Assembly: GCA_028275345.1 (NCBI GenBank)
Contig: JAPWUV010000001.1
Coordinates: 62,001-126,000 of the forward strand
From: a bacterium
GTDB lineage: Bacteria; Zhuqueibacterota; Zhuqueibacteria; Oleimicrobiales; Geothermoviventaceae
Reading direction: 5' to 3'
DNA: 64,000 nucleotides
A program made the position numbers and the translations under genes. Shown here piece after piece: positions 17,621-26,653 of this stretch (its first letter is position 1; the number at the start of each line of letters is the position of its first letter). The notes under the pieces are model-generated. The model was not told the DNA's origin. It was given only the letters and a program-made list of their open reading frames with translations, and made no database searches.

Positions 17621-19444
17621 CTAAAGCCGGATCGTTCTACGGACTGTGCCGGCCTTTTCGGCGATTACGGCGATGCGAACCTCCTGGCCCTTCTTGCCGC
17701 GGAGGATCCACTCGGTCTTCTGGCTTTTGGAGCCGGCGATGGGCTCCAGAAACGCGTATTTGTTGCCACTCAGGAGCTCCGCCTGGGTCTCGATCTCCAC
17801 GCGCGTCGGCTTCACCGCCCGGGCTCGGACGGCGTGGGCCAAGACGGTGGGGAAGTAGCCCCGATTCCTGACGCGTAGCGTCAGGCGGTAGACCTCGCTC
17901 CCAAGGGCCTGGACATTGAGCGAATCCACCTCGATCTGTGGAAGCCAGGAGGCAAGCTCGACGCAGAACCGCGCGTGCCTGCGGATGAGCTCCGGAAGCA
18001 GAGAATCCGGAGGATTGACTCGCGCCCCGGGGAGAAAGCCCCCGATTTCCACCTCGCCCAGCTGGGGATGTCGGAAACGCCTCCAGGGCAGGAAGCCCGC
18101 GCCACCGGCGTGTTTGTCGAACCACCGCAGCCATTCTGCGTCGAGCGATTCGCCGACCCGTTCCTGGGGTGCGCGCGCCGATCGCAGCAGCGAACGGGCT
18201 AGCGACGTGGCGGTTGGCGGCCCTTCCGCGCCGGAGGTGTCCGATTTCGGGGCGGGCCCGCTCTCCGGTGCGGGATACCAGCCCGGCGTGGCGAAAGAGG
18301 GGATCCCGTACTGGAAGTAAGCCCATTCGAAGTAGGCCCCCTCCGGTTTGGGTGTGGTGATCAGCGAACGGTCACCGACACCGACGAGCTTGCGGAACAC
18401 CTCGCTGGCGCGCCGATAGTAGGGGAGATCGTCTTCGTGAAGGCTGGTAGCCGGCTGCGCCGAAGCTTGACGTCGCGCGGCGGCTGGGGCCCGCAGCGTC
18501 CCCGTCTCTGCCGTGGGTGCGGTCCCGGCCGACTGCCTTTCCCCGGAGGACGGGAGGAGCAGATTCTCGTGGAGGCAATAGGCGAGGCTCGCGGCCACGT
18601 TTCGGTGGCCGAGGAGGAAGTCCACGATGGCTCGCGCCTCCGGAGCTTGGAGTTGGTAGCGACCCGCACCCGGTTGGTGGTACGGATAGCTGTGTGGAAA
18701 ATTCCGGTCCAGGCAGATCCCACCCAGGCCGTCCTCGTTGTACTCGCCGTCCCCGTCATTGTCGAGCCCTTCGGTGTAGACCTTGTACTGTCCCGACTCC
18801 CCTTTGGACCGGTCCACCTTTCTCAGGAGCCGCGGTTCTTGCGGGTCGGCGAGGTAGTCGCCGTCGGGGTCGGGCACACGCATTTGCGTGATCCAGCCAT
18901 CGCCGTTGAGATCTTCCGGCCCGTCTTCATCCGCCGCGTCGTCGAAGTCGTCGTCCCACGGCAAGACGTTTCCCGCTTGCTCCCATCGGACTTTGCCGAA
19001 CAACCTCTCGGCCCCGTCCGGATTGGCTCTGGGCAGCAGGTAAAAGGTGCATTGGCGCAGGAGGCTCCGAATGGAGTCCGACCGGGACCAACCCCGTGCG
19101 AGCTCCTGAGCGATGCCCAGGATGAGCTCGCTCGCGGCCACGTGCTGGCCTTCCAGATTCCCGACGACGAAAAGAGCCGGCTTCGACCCGGGGGAGCCGC
19201 TCTGGCGGTCAGTTAGGGTGATCAGCAAAAGCTCCCTTCCCTCGACGCTCTTGCCGATGGAGGTCACCTCCACGAGCTGGGGGTAGCGGGACGCCAAATC
19301 CCTCACGGCCGCTTCCAATTCTGGGAAGCGGCGGTAGGCTTGGGACTGGCTCAGTCCCGGATACGCGAAAACCAGGAGAAGAAGGCACGCGAAAACCGCT
19401 GCCGATCCGTTTCGAACGCTCTGCTTCACGCCTCGGCCTCTCAC
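17621..19444 (-). CDS. M14 carboxypeptidase-like protein with degenerate active site
   Basis: A 607-residue paralogue of the next gene, sharing the signal peptide, 'LVEVTSIGKSVEGRELLLIT', Asp-rich inserts and C-terminal beta domain. The zinc motif is altered: the HxxE of the neighbour reads E98-G-Q-H101 ('GNLEGQHVAASE'), with the two ligand identities swapped. The third ligand His is Cys 290 ('AYCLHENLL'), and the catalytic Glu position is Pro ('SFATPGWYP'). The substrate Arg ('DRNF') remains. It is therefore probably not a normal carboxypeptidase; it may bind peptides, use another metal site, or be regulatory. A low-complexity Ala/Pro/Thr stretch near 300-330 is absent from the paralogue. 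The frame is intact, so it is not an obvious pseudogene. Confidence 0.88.
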   Translation of the reverse strand: MRGRGVKQSVRNGSAAVFACLLLLVFAYPGLSQSQAYRRFPELEAAVRDLASRYPQLVEVTSIGKSVEGRELLLITLTDRQSGSPGSKPALFVVGNLEGQHVAASELILGIAQELARGWSRSDSIRSLLRQCTFYLLPRANPDGAERLFGKVRWEQAGNVLPWDDDFDDAADEDGPEDLNGDGWITQMRVPDPDGDYLADPQEPRLLRKVDRSKGESGQYKVYTEGLDNDGDGEYNEDGLGGICLDRNFPHSYPYHQPGAGRYQLQAPEARAIVDFLLGHRNVAASLAYCLHENLLLPSSGERQSAGTAPTAETGTLRAPAAARRQASAQPATSLHEDDLPYYRRASEVFRKLVGVGDRSLITTPKPEGAYFEWAYFQYGIPSFATPGWYPAPESGPAPKSDTSGAEGPPTATSLARSLLRSARAPQERVGESLDAEWLRWFDKHAGGAGFLPWRRFRHPQLGEVEIGGFLPGARVNPPDSLLPELIRRHARFCVELASWLPQIEVDSLNVQALGSEVYRLTLRVRNRGYFPTVLAHAVRARAVKPTRVEIETQAELLSGNKYAFLEPIAGSKSQKTEWILRGKKGQEVRIAVIAEKAGTVRRTIRL

Positions 19445-19469
19445 GCTCTTGGGAATCAGCGAATGGGTT

Positions 19470-20240
19470 TCAACGGAAGTACATGCCGCCGTTCACGTCG
19501 ATGGTACATCCGGTGATGTAGGAAGCGGCGTCGCTCGCTAAGAAGATCACCACTTCCGCCACCTCTTCGGCCCGCCCGAGCCGGCGGAGAAGTGTGGACT
19601 GCTCGAATTGCTGGACCTGCTCCGGGCTGGAGAAGCGCTCATGGAAGGGGGTGGCAATGGGTCCTGGAGCTACCGCATTGACGCGGATGCCGTACGGGGC
19701 CAGCTCTTTGGCCAGACCGATGGTGAATGTGGCCATTGCCCCTTTGGCAGAGGCGTAGTGCACGGATCCTGGCCCCCCTCCGGTGTAGGCCGCAACCGAT
19801 GTGATATTCACGATGCTGCCGCGGCTCTGCTTCAGGTAAGGGATCGCAGCCCGGGTGACGAAAAAGGTGCCGTCCGCGTTCAGCGCGAAGACCCTTCGCC
19901 AAAGCTCGGTCGGCATGTTCTCGATGGGGTGGCGTTGGAGCAGAGCTCCGGCGTTGTTCACCAGTACATCCAGGCCACCTGCTCGAGCGCGGAATTCTTC
20001 CACCATCCGCTGGGCCTGATCCTCGATGGTCACGTCGGCCTGGAGCAGGATGGGGAGAGCCCCTTCCCGCTGTACGCCGCGGGCCGTTTCTTCCGCTTCT
20101 TCGGGGTGAGCTGCAAAGTTGATCCCGATCGGACTTGCTCCTTCCCGTGCCGCCAGGATGGCGCAAGCCCTGCCAATGCCTGTGCTTGCTCCAGTAATGA
20201 GCACCCGCTTGCCTTCAAGCCGCTTGCTACCTCCCGTCAT
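19470..20240 (-). CDS. SDR-family oxidoreductase (FabG-like)
   Basis: A 256-residue classical short-chain dehydrogenase. It has the dinucleotide motif 'TGASTGIG' (16-23), 'NNAG' (95-98), and the Ser 148, Tyr 162, Lys 166 catalytic set ('YASAK'). The C-terminal 'YITGCTIDVNGGMYF' is typical. Cofactor and substrate are open; the Asn at the end of beta-2 ('GINFAAHPEE') would favour NADP, which is inference. I chose the ATG at 20240 with GGAGGTGAG directly upstream over the ATG at 20312, which has no site. It is the first gene of the minus-strand series running to the M14 genes, with 25 bases to the next. Confidence 0.9.
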   Translation of the reverse strand: MTGGSKRLEGKRVLITGASTGIGRACAILAAREGASPIGINFAAHPEEAEETARGVQREGALPILLQADVTIEDQAQRMVEEFRARAGGLDVLVNNAGALLQRHPIENMPTELWRRVFALNADGTFFVTRAAIPYLKQSRGSIVNITSVAAYTGGGPGSVHYASAKGAMATFTIGLAKELAPYGIRVNAVAPGPIATPFHERFSSPEQVQQFEQSTLLRRLGRAEEVAEVVIFLASDAASYITGCTIDVNGGMYFR

Positions 20241-20648
20241 CCTCACCTCCGGGGTTTCCCGATCATTGCCGAAAATGATGGACGGGTCACTCTCTCGATT
20301 CCACGTGGCCACAGCCCAACCGGCCCAGAACTAGCGAGCTAAAATACGAAAGTCGCTCTTCTTCACAAGGATATTTTCCCGCTCGGGTTGGCGGGTCGGT
20401 CCGATGCGGCAGTTTTCCCGTTTGCTCGCCACAGGATTTGCGATTCCGGATTGCATTTCCCGGCTGGGTTTGTAACTTCCGGCGGCCCGTTGCCCGGGGA
20501 CGCCAGGCGGCATCTTGAGCCCGGCAGCGCGTTGCCCTACGGAATCGGATCGTCCCCGTCCTGTCGGGGGCACAAGTTCGGGCTGGGCCCCAGTGGGGGC
20601 ATCTAGTTGGCCGACGACGGTGCGCTGATCAATCTGAGGAGGTAGGCC
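20241..20648. other. divergent intergenic region between SDR and S9 peptidase genes
   Basis: A 408-base gap with no supported gene. It holds the SDR promoter candidate and, at its right end, the AGGAGG site for the S9 peptidase. No convincing plus-strand promoter of the local type was found. Confidence 0.6.
20341..20368 (-). promoter_or_regulatory. candidate promoter of the SDR-M14 series
   Basis: On the minus strand TTGTGA (20368-20363), 16-base spacer, TATTTT (20346-20341), about 100 bases before the SDR start. Confidence 0.4.
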
Positions 20649-22646
20649 GTGCGGAGACATGCTCTGTTCGGGGTTTTCTTGATCGCCTGGCTCAATTTGG
20701 CTTTCGCGGCCGGTAGGCCCATGAGCTTCGAGGATCTATTCCGGGTGCGGCAGGTGGGTAGTCCCCAGCTTTCTCCGGACGGCAAGTGGGTGCTATTCAC
20801 CGTCCGCGAGGTGGACTGGGAGCAGAATAGCTACGTGACCCATGTCTGGCGCGTGGCCGCCGGTGGGGTCTCGGAGCCGGTGCAGCTCACCCGAGGAAAA
20901 GCCAGCTGCTACGATCCCCAATGGTCTCCGGACGGAAGGTGGATTTCCTTTCGCTCCGACCGCGACGGAGGGACGCACATCTACCTGATGCGGGCTGACG
21001 GTGGCGAGGCCTGGCGCTTGGGACGATTCAGCGGGTCAGAGGGCGAATACCAATGGCACCCCTCGGGCACCCGGATCTATTTCTTGGCCGCGGATACCCT
21101 CGATCGACGGGTGGACAAGAGGCGGAAGGACAAGTGGGACGCCTACCTTGTGGAGGGCAATCAACCGAACGTGCACCTCTGGGAGGTACAAGTTCCATCC
21201 GGCGAGGTGAAGGAAGTGCTCCACCGGGATTTCAGCCTCCGCACTTTCCGGCTCTCGCCCGACGGCCGACGGGTGGCTTTCATCGCGGCGCCATCGGCGC
21301 TTCGGGACGACGACTGCCGGAACGAGATCTATTTGTTCGAGTTGGAAGGGGGCAGCCTTCGCAAACTGACCGAGAACCGAGCGATCGAACGTAGTCTAGA
21401 GTGGGTCCCGGACGGCCGTGCCCTCACCTTCGTTTCCGACGCCAACGAAAACCTGGAACCCTACTACCAGGACTCGATCTTCTGGCTATCTCTGGAATCC
21501 GGGGAAGTGAGGGATCTCCTGCCCGGATTCCCCTGGCAGGTGCTGGGCCACGTCTGGACCACACGGGGAGGTAGACCGGACAAGATCCTCTTCACGGCCA
21601 ATTGCGGGGTCACCACCCAGTGGTTCGCGCTGGATTTCGCCTCGGGTCACTGGGCTCAGAAGACGCAATTCCCCGGGGTGTTCTCCAGTTTCCACTATCG
21701 GGATGCATTGCGCAAGTTGGTATGCTTGCGGTCGGATTTTCAGCACGCTGCCGACGTCTTCTTGATGGATGTGGACCGCTTTGCCCCCAGGCAATTGACC
21801 CGGATGAACTCATGGCTGGACACGCTATCCCTTGCCAATGCGGAGGTCGTCCGCTGGCGGAGCTCCGATGGGGTCGAAGTGGAAGGGATCTTGATCACTC
21901 CGCCCGGCTACTCCCCGAACCGGAGATACCCTCTCGTGCTCCAGATCCACGGCGGACCGGAGAGTTCCTACCAGCTTGCCTTCTCCACAAGCTGGGCCAC
22001 CTATCCGCACGTCTTGGCCGGATCGGGGTACGTCCTCTTCCAGCCGAATTACCGCGGTTCCACGGGATACGGAGACGACTGGATGCGGGCGATCATTGGC
22101 CATTACTTCGAGAAGGACTGGGACGATCTCATCACCGGTGTCGACGCCATGATCCAGAGGGGCATTGCCCATCCGGAGAGCCTTGTGGTGCACGGCTGGA
22201 GTGCGGGTGGGCATTTGACGAACTGGACGATCACGCACACGGATCGTTTCAAGGCGGCTGCCTCGGGGGCGGGCGGGGCGAATTGGTTCAGCTTCTACGC
22301 GCAGACGGACATGCGTTACATCCGCGAGATCTGGCACGCCTCCTCGCCCTACGAGAATTGGGAGTTCTGGATCCGGAAGTCTCCGGTGCTTTACGCCCGC
22401 AACGCCCGCACGCCCACCCTCATCTTCTGCGGGGAGAACGATCCGCGAGTCCCATTCCCCCAAAGCCGGGAGATGTTCGTGGCGCTCAAGAGGAATGGGT
22501 GTCCGGTGGAATTTGTGGCGTTCCCGCGCGAAGGCCACGGGCTTCAGGAGCCGCGCCATCAGCGGCAGAAGATGGAAAAGGAGTTCAACTGGTTCGAGCA
22601 CCATTTGCGCGGAGCCGAGCTCTTGTCCCTCGATGAGATCGAGTAG
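20649..22646 (+). CDS. secreted S9-family prolyl oligopeptidase-type peptidase
   Basis: A 665-residue serine peptidase with a signal peptide ('ALFGVFLIAWLNLAFA'). Residues about 30-380 form WD40-like propeller blades ('SPQLSPDGKWVLFTV', 'DPQWSPDGRWISFRSD'). The C-terminal hydrolase domain carries Ser 518 in 'HGWSAGGH' (usual GxSYGG has Ala for Tyr), Asp 598 in 'GENDPRVPF' and His 630 in 'REGHGLQEP'. This fits the acylaminoacyl-peptidase/dipeptidyl-peptidase branch (S9C-like) that cleaves short peptides, here probably in the periplasm. The GTG start has AGGAGGTAG upstream. With the M1 enzyme downstream it suggests a peptide-scavenging set. Confidence 0.92.
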   Translation: MRRHALFGVFLIAWLNLAFAAGRPMSFEDLFRVRQVGSPQLSPDGKWVLFTVREVDWEQNSYVTHVWRVAAGGVSEPVQLTRGKASCYDPQWSPDGRWISFRSDRDGGTHIYLMRADGGEAWRLGRFSGSEGEYQWHPSGTRIYFLAADTLDRRVDKRRKDKWDAYLVEGNQPNVHLWEVQVPSGEVKEVLHRDFSLRTFRLSPDGRRVAFIAAPSALRDDDCRNEIYLFELEGGSLRKLTENRAIERSLEWVPDGRALTFVSDANENLEPYYQDSIFWLSLESGEVRDLLPGFPWQVLGHVWTTRGGRPDKILFTANCGVTTQWFALDFASGHWAQKTQFPGVFSSFHYRDALRKLVCLRSDFQHAADVFLMDVDRFAPRQLTRMNSWLDTLSLANAEVVRWRSSDGVEVEGILITPPGYSPNRRYPLVLQIHGGPESSYQLAFSTSWATYPHVLAGSGYVLFQPNYRGSTGYGDDWMRAIIGHYFEKDWDDLITGVDAMIQRGIAHPESLVVHGWSAGGHLTNWTITHTDRFKAAASGAGGANWFSFYAQTDMRYIREIWHASSPYENWEFWIRKSPVLYARNARTPTLIFCGENDPRVPFPQSREMFVALKRNGCPVEFVAFPREGHGLQEPRHQRQKMEKEFNWFEHHLRGAELLSLDEIE

Positions 22647-22674
22647 CCTCTGGGAAAGGACGTGCCCTCGGGGG

Positions 22675-22699
22675 CGGAGCCACCCGTCGGGTGACTCCG
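22675..22699 (+). other. stem-loop downstream of the S9 peptidase gene
   Basis: CGGAG-C-CACCC (22675-22685) pairs with GGGTG-A-CTCCG (22689-22699) with one mismatch and a GTC loop. There is no T tract, so it may protect or pause the transcript rather than terminate it. Confidence 0.35.
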
Positions 22700-22753
22700 T
22701 AAGCCCTCGGTGGAAGCGTTGGGGCCGGTCGAACGAACTTCGGGGCTCTTGCG

Positions 22754-22942
22754 ATGAGACTCAGTCGGTGGACAGACCGGTACACCGTTCGCGGCTTGGC
22801 GTGGGGATCGTTGAGCCTGGCCGGTCTGGTGTACGAAATATTCTTCCGGGCCCGGGAACTGCTGGTGATTCTCGGCTACTCGGCGGTGCTCGGGATCAGT
22901 CTGTATTACTTGCTGGTCCTCGGCCGTGCCGCTCGAAAATGA
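22754..22942 (+). CDS. small membrane protein of unknown function
   Basis: A 62-residue protein with a basic N-terminus ('RLSRWTDRYTVRG') and two hydrophobic helices ('LAWGSLSLAGLVYEIFF', 'ILGYSAVLGISLYYLLVL'), ending in basic residues. No family is recognised. Its TGA overlaps the ATG of the M1 aminopeptidase gene (ATGA at 22939-22942), which supports it as a real, translationally coupled gene. The upstream ribosome site is weak. Confidence 0.55.
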   Translation: MRLSRWTDRYTVRGLAWGSLSLAGLVYEIFFRARELLVILGYSAVLGISLYYLLVLGRAARK

Positions 22943-24906
22943 GGATCGCTCCCGGCTGGCTTTGGCTTCTCTTGGGTCTTGCGTTCCTGGCAAGCGGAGC
23001 GGCAGCACAACCGCCGTTTGTTCCCGTCTACGAGCTCGAGGTGCGTCCGAAGCTGGGCACGGCCCAATTCCGGGCGCGCGGGTGGGACGCCATTCAATAC
23101 CAGCTCTGGCTCGATATCCGCCCAGAAAGTCGGGAAATTTGGGGGAGGCTCGCGCTGTCTGTGTCCTGTCGGCAGGCCGGAGCGGATAGCCTGGAGTTGG
23201 ATCTCTTGGAACTCACCGTGGACTCCGTTTTCGTCGACGGGGACGCGGCAAGCTTCCGTCGCCCTCCACGGCGGTTGGATGTGCATTTCCCCCGCCCTCG
23301 AATGATCGGCGACACGGTTTCTCTAGTCATCTACTACCACGGCCGGCCGGTGAATGACGGGTTCGGCGGCTTCTTTTTCACGCCGAGGTCGGTTTTCACG
23401 ATCGGAGAGGGGATCTATTCGTACCCGCCTTCGATGACTCGCAGCTGGCTCCCTTGCTTGGACCATCCGGCCGACAAGGCGCTGTTCGAACTCCAGGCGA
23501 GGGTGCCATCGTCGTGGATCGTGGCCTCCAATGGGTCGCCCGTAGCCCCGACAGAGCAGGACAGTGCGTCTCACGTCTGGCGCTCCAGGCACCCGATGGC
23601 CACCTACCTCTTTGCGTTGGCGGCAGGGGAATACGACACGCTGCGGCAGGACGTGATCTTTTGTTCTGGGGATACATTGCCCGTCGTGAATTACGTGTAC
23701 CCCGAGAAGAAGGAGGGGGCACGCCGGGATTACCGCAACGTCCCCCAAGCTCTTCTGCTGTTCAGCCAGTGGTTCGGCCGCTACCCATTTGAGAAGTACG
23801 GCACAGTGATGGCTCCTTGTCGGGGAGCCATGGAGCATCAGACGCTGACCACGTTGAGCGACGCCTTGGTCGAGGGGACCCAGCGATACGAACTGGTCTT
23901 CATCCACGAGCTGGCTCACCAATGGTGGGGAGATCTGGTGACGCTATCCGATTGGCCGGATATCTGGCTCAACGAAGGGTTTGCCTCCTACTGCGAGGCG
24001 CTTTTCGTGGAGCATTTCTACGGAAAAGCAGCGCTGAGGAGCTTGCTTTCCACCTTCGCCAGCAGGTACTTCGCGGAGGAGAAGCGCCTCGGGGCTTTTC
24101 CCGTGTACAATCCTCCGGCCGATCGGATGTGGGGCGCGACGGTCTACCAAAAAGGGGCGTGGGTTCTGCACATGCTCCGTTTCCTCTTAGGCGATTCAAC
24201 CTTTTTCGACGCTCTGAGGACGTATCGGGATACGTTCGCCTTCGGGAACGCCACGACGCGCGATTTCCAGGCCGTGGTGGAGCAGGTCTCTTCCCAGTGC
24301 CTGGAATGGTTTTTCGATCAGTGGCTGTATCGGGCGGGGCACCCCGTGCTGGAAGCGAGCTGGATCCAAAGATCGCCCGACGTGGTCGAGCTCCGACTGG
24401 ATCAGGTACAGAAGGGCACACTGTACACCCTCCCCGTGGAGGTGGAGATCGCCGGAGATCGGTGGGCCCAGCGCGATACCGTGTGGCTTTCCTCCCGCAC
24501 CGACACGTTCGCGATCCGGATCAGGTGTCAGACGGATGCCGCAAAGGTGGAAAGCCTGCGGGTCGATCCCGATGCTTGGCTCTTGAGGGAGGTACGGTAT
24601 GTCCCGGTCCTGCTTCCGGGGGAATTCATCCTGGAGCTTCCATTTCCGAACCCGATGCGGACGCAGACTGCGCTACGATTCCGCTGGGGCCGAAGCGCCC
24701 CGTCCCGAGCAGCGCTCGAGATCGTGGACCTTCGAGGGAGACGCGTCCGCACCCTTTTCGACGCGCTTTATTACGGACCCGGTGAGGCATTGGTCTGGGA
24801 CAGGCGAGACGATGGCGGGCAGCCCGTACCCTGTGGGGTCTACCTCGCCGTGCTCCGCGCAGGTGACCGCCGCCAGGTTCGGAAGCTGGTTGTCCTTCCC
24901 GAATGA
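22939..24906 (+). CDS. secreted M1-family aminopeptidase with C-terminal sorting-type domain
   Basis: A 655-residue zinc aminopeptidase. It has a signal peptide (1-24, ending 'ASGAAAQ'), an N-terminal beta domain, substrate motif 'GAMEHQ' (Glu 299; GxMEN is more usual), zinc motif 'HELAHQWW' (His 323, Glu 324, His 327) and third ligand Glu 346 in 'NEGFASY' at the exact HExxH-18-E spacing. It should remove N-terminal residues from peptides outside the cytoplasm. The last 85 residues ('LPFPNPMRTQTALRF' ... 'CGVYLAVLRAGDRRQ') resemble the FlgD-like/type IX secretion sorting domain, implying secretion or surface attachment. The start overlaps the preceding small gene. Confidence 0.93.
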   Translation: MRIAPGWLWLLLGLAFLASGAAAQPPFVPVYELEVRPKLGTAQFRARGWDAIQYQLWLDIRPESREIWGRLALSVSCRQAGADSLELDLLELTVDSVFVDGDAASFRRPPRRLDVHFPRPRMIGDTVSLVIYYHGRPVNDGFGGFFFTPRSVFTIGEGIYSYPPSMTRSWLPCLDHPADKALFELQARVPSSWIVASNGSPVAPTEQDSASHVWRSRHPMATYLFALAAGEYDTLRQDVIFCSGDTLPVVNYVYPEKKEGARRDYRNVPQALLLFSQWFGRYPFEKYGTVMAPCRGAMEHQTLTTLSDALVEGTQRYELVFIHELAHQWWGDLVTLSDWPDIWLNEGFASYCEALFVEHFYGKAALRSLLSTFASRYFAEEKRLGAFPVYNPPADRMWGATVYQKGAWVLHMLRFLLGDSTFFDALRTYRDTFAFGNATTRDFQAVVEQVSSQCLEWFFDQWLYRAGHPVLEASWIQRSPDVVELRLDQVQKGTLYTLPVEVEIAGDRWAQRDTVWLSSRTDTFAIRIRCQTDAAKVESLRVDPDAWLLREVRYVPVLLPGEFILELPFPNPMRTQTALRFRWGRSAPSRAALEIVDLRGRRVRTLFDALYYGPGEALVWDRRDDGGQPVPCGVYLAVLRAGDRRQVRKLVVLPE

Positions 24907-25213
24907 AGTGCAGGAGGCCCTATTTGAGCGGCAACTGGGCCCGCGGCCAGATTGCTGCATCCGGACGGTCTCGGGATGGCGAAGAGAGGTGGAGGCTCCG
25001 ACGTCAGGTCGGGACTTGACCTCCGCGCCGGGGGCGATGGATTTCCAGGGATTCCCCTCTTCCCGCTCATTCTCGATGGAAACCCCGCGCATGGCGTTCT
25101 TGGTTCAAGGGGCGAATGAAGGGCGTCAAGGCTCGCAAGCTCGGCTGACCAGAGGTGTATTAATCGAGTGCAGCTGGACGAACGGACCGGAAGACACAGG
25201 AGGTTTGGGGCAT
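24907..25213. other. intergenic region before the RND efflux operon
   Basis: A 307-base gap between aminopeptidase and adaptor genes. Apart from the AGGAGG ribosome site at 25198-25203, I see no gene, clear promoter or terminator in it. Confidence 0.5.
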
Positions 25214-26608
25214 ATGGGTCGAGATCTGCGAGAACGCTGGGGGTGGAAGCGACAGCTGGCTTGCGGCGGGCTCGGGCTCATTGCGGTGATGCTGCTGGCC
25301 GTTTCCTGCGGGCGCAATGGCAGTCGGGCGCCGGATCCGCGCATGACGGGTGGGTTTGCCGATCGGGCCAGTGCGGCGCTCCCGGTCGAGGTCGCCGTCG
25401 CCCGGCGCGACACCGTGTCCAACTACGTCCTGGCCACGACTTCGCTGGAGCCAGAGCGGGCGGTGGACGTGATCGCCAAGGTCTCGGGCGTCGTGGTGGA
25501 ACTCCGTGCGGAAGAGGGGGATGTGGTTCGGGAGGGGGAGGTGTTAGCCCGCATCGATGACAAGGAACTGAAGGTGTCGCTGGATCAGGCCGCTGCTCGA
25601 CTCGAGAATGCCCAGCAGGCCTACGAGCGGGCGAAGCAGATGTACGAGCGCAACTTGGCCAGCAAGGAGGCCTTCGAGCAGGCCCGGCTCGAGTTGCAGA
25701 CGGCGCAAGCCCAATACGAGGCCGCGAAGTTGCAATGGGAGTACAGCCGGATTCGTGCGCCGATCGGCGGGGTAGTCACTCATCGCTACGTGGATCTCGG
25801 GGATATGGTGAACCCGAACACGGTCGTGTTCTCGATGGCGGACTTCGATCCGCTCCTGGCCCGGATCCATGTGCCGGAAAAGGACATCGCAAGGATCAGC
25901 GTCGGCCAACCGGCTCGGATCATGGTGGAGCCCGCCCCGGATCGTGTTTTCACCGGCCGGGTACAAATGATCAGCCCCGTGGTGGATCCGTCCACCGGGA
26001 CGGTGAAGGTCACTGTGGAGATTCCCCGTCGGGATGGCATCCTTCGGCCGGGGATGTTTGCGTCGGTCTATCTGCTTGCCGATACCCATCCCAATGCCCT
26101 GGTCATTCCGAAGAAAGCGCTCGTGCTGGAAAGCGAACGCGACATGGTCTTCGTGGTGCGTAGCGGCAGAGCTCACGAGGTCCCGGTGAAACTGGGCTAC
26201 GCCAATGGCGACAAATTGGAGGTGCTGGAAGGCCTGGCGGAAGGGGACACGGTGGTCACGGTTGGACAGGAGGGGCTGCGCGAGGGGATGCCCGTGCGGG
26301 TGGTGACGCCGGGCACAGAGGTGTCGGTGCAGGTAGCAGGCTCTCCGCAGGGCGGGGCGCCGGTCGGTGGGACCGGGCCGGTTGTGACCCACGCGGGGTC
26401 TCCCGCCGGAAGCGCCCCCGAAGCGCTTACGGAAAAGCGGCTGCGGGACCTGGAGGAGCGGGCCCTGCGGGCGCCGGAAGTGCGGAAAGAGTACGAAAAG
26501 CGCATGCAGGATCCCGGCTTTGCCAGAAGCCCCGAAGCGAGGGCCCGTTTCCTTTTCGAAAAGCTCCGTAGCACCGGTCAGGCTCCCTCCGGCCCTGCCC
26601 GGCCTTAG
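25214..26608 (+). CDS. RND efflux periplasmic adaptor (HlyD/MFP family)
   Basis: A 464-residue membrane-fusion protein linking inner-membrane pump and outer-membrane channel. The N-terminus is hydrophobic and ends in 'LLAVSCGRN', a near-lipobox, so it may be lipid-anchored. A biotinyl-lipoyl half ('VSGVVVELRAEEGDVVREGE'), a helical hairpin of about 60 residues ('LENAQQAYERAKQMYERN'), the second lipoyl half ('SRIRAPIGGVVTHRYVDLG') and beta-barrel domains follow. After residue 375 comes a Gly/Pro linker and a charged helical tail of about 60 residues, which adaptors usually lack. The ATG has AGGAGG at 10 bases. It is the first gene of the three-gene pump operon. Confidence 0.92.
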   Translation: MGRDLRERWGWKRQLACGGLGLIAVMLLAVSCGRNGSRAPDPRMTGGFADRASAALPVEVAVARRDTVSNYVLATTSLEPERAVDVIAKVSGVVVELRAEEGDVVREGEVLARIDDKELKVSLDQAAARLENAQQAYERAKQMYERNLASKEAFEQARLELQTAQAQYEAAKLQWEYSRIRAPIGGVVTHRYVDLGDMVNPNTVVFSMADFDPLLARIHVPEKDIARISVGQPARIMVEPAPDRVFTGRVQMISPVVDPSTGTVKVTVEIPRRDGILRPGMFASVYLLADTHPNALVIPKKALVLESERDMVFVVRSGRAHEVPVKLGYANGDKLEVLEGLAEGDTVVTVGQEGLREGMPVRVVTPGTEVSVQVAGSPQGGAPVGGTGPVVTHAGSPAGSAPEALTEKRLRDLEERALRAPEVRKEYEKRMQDPGFARSPEARARFLFEKLRSTGQAPSGPARP

Positions 26609-26653
26609 TCGGGAACCGCGATCTGTGCGAGTCGGCGACGAGGTGAACTGGCC

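Noticed and set aside
17621-19444. Calling the degenerate M14 gene a pseudogene
   Set aside because: The frame is intact over 607 codons with signal peptide and conserved fold; loss is confined to active-site positions, which suggests a functional non-peptidase.
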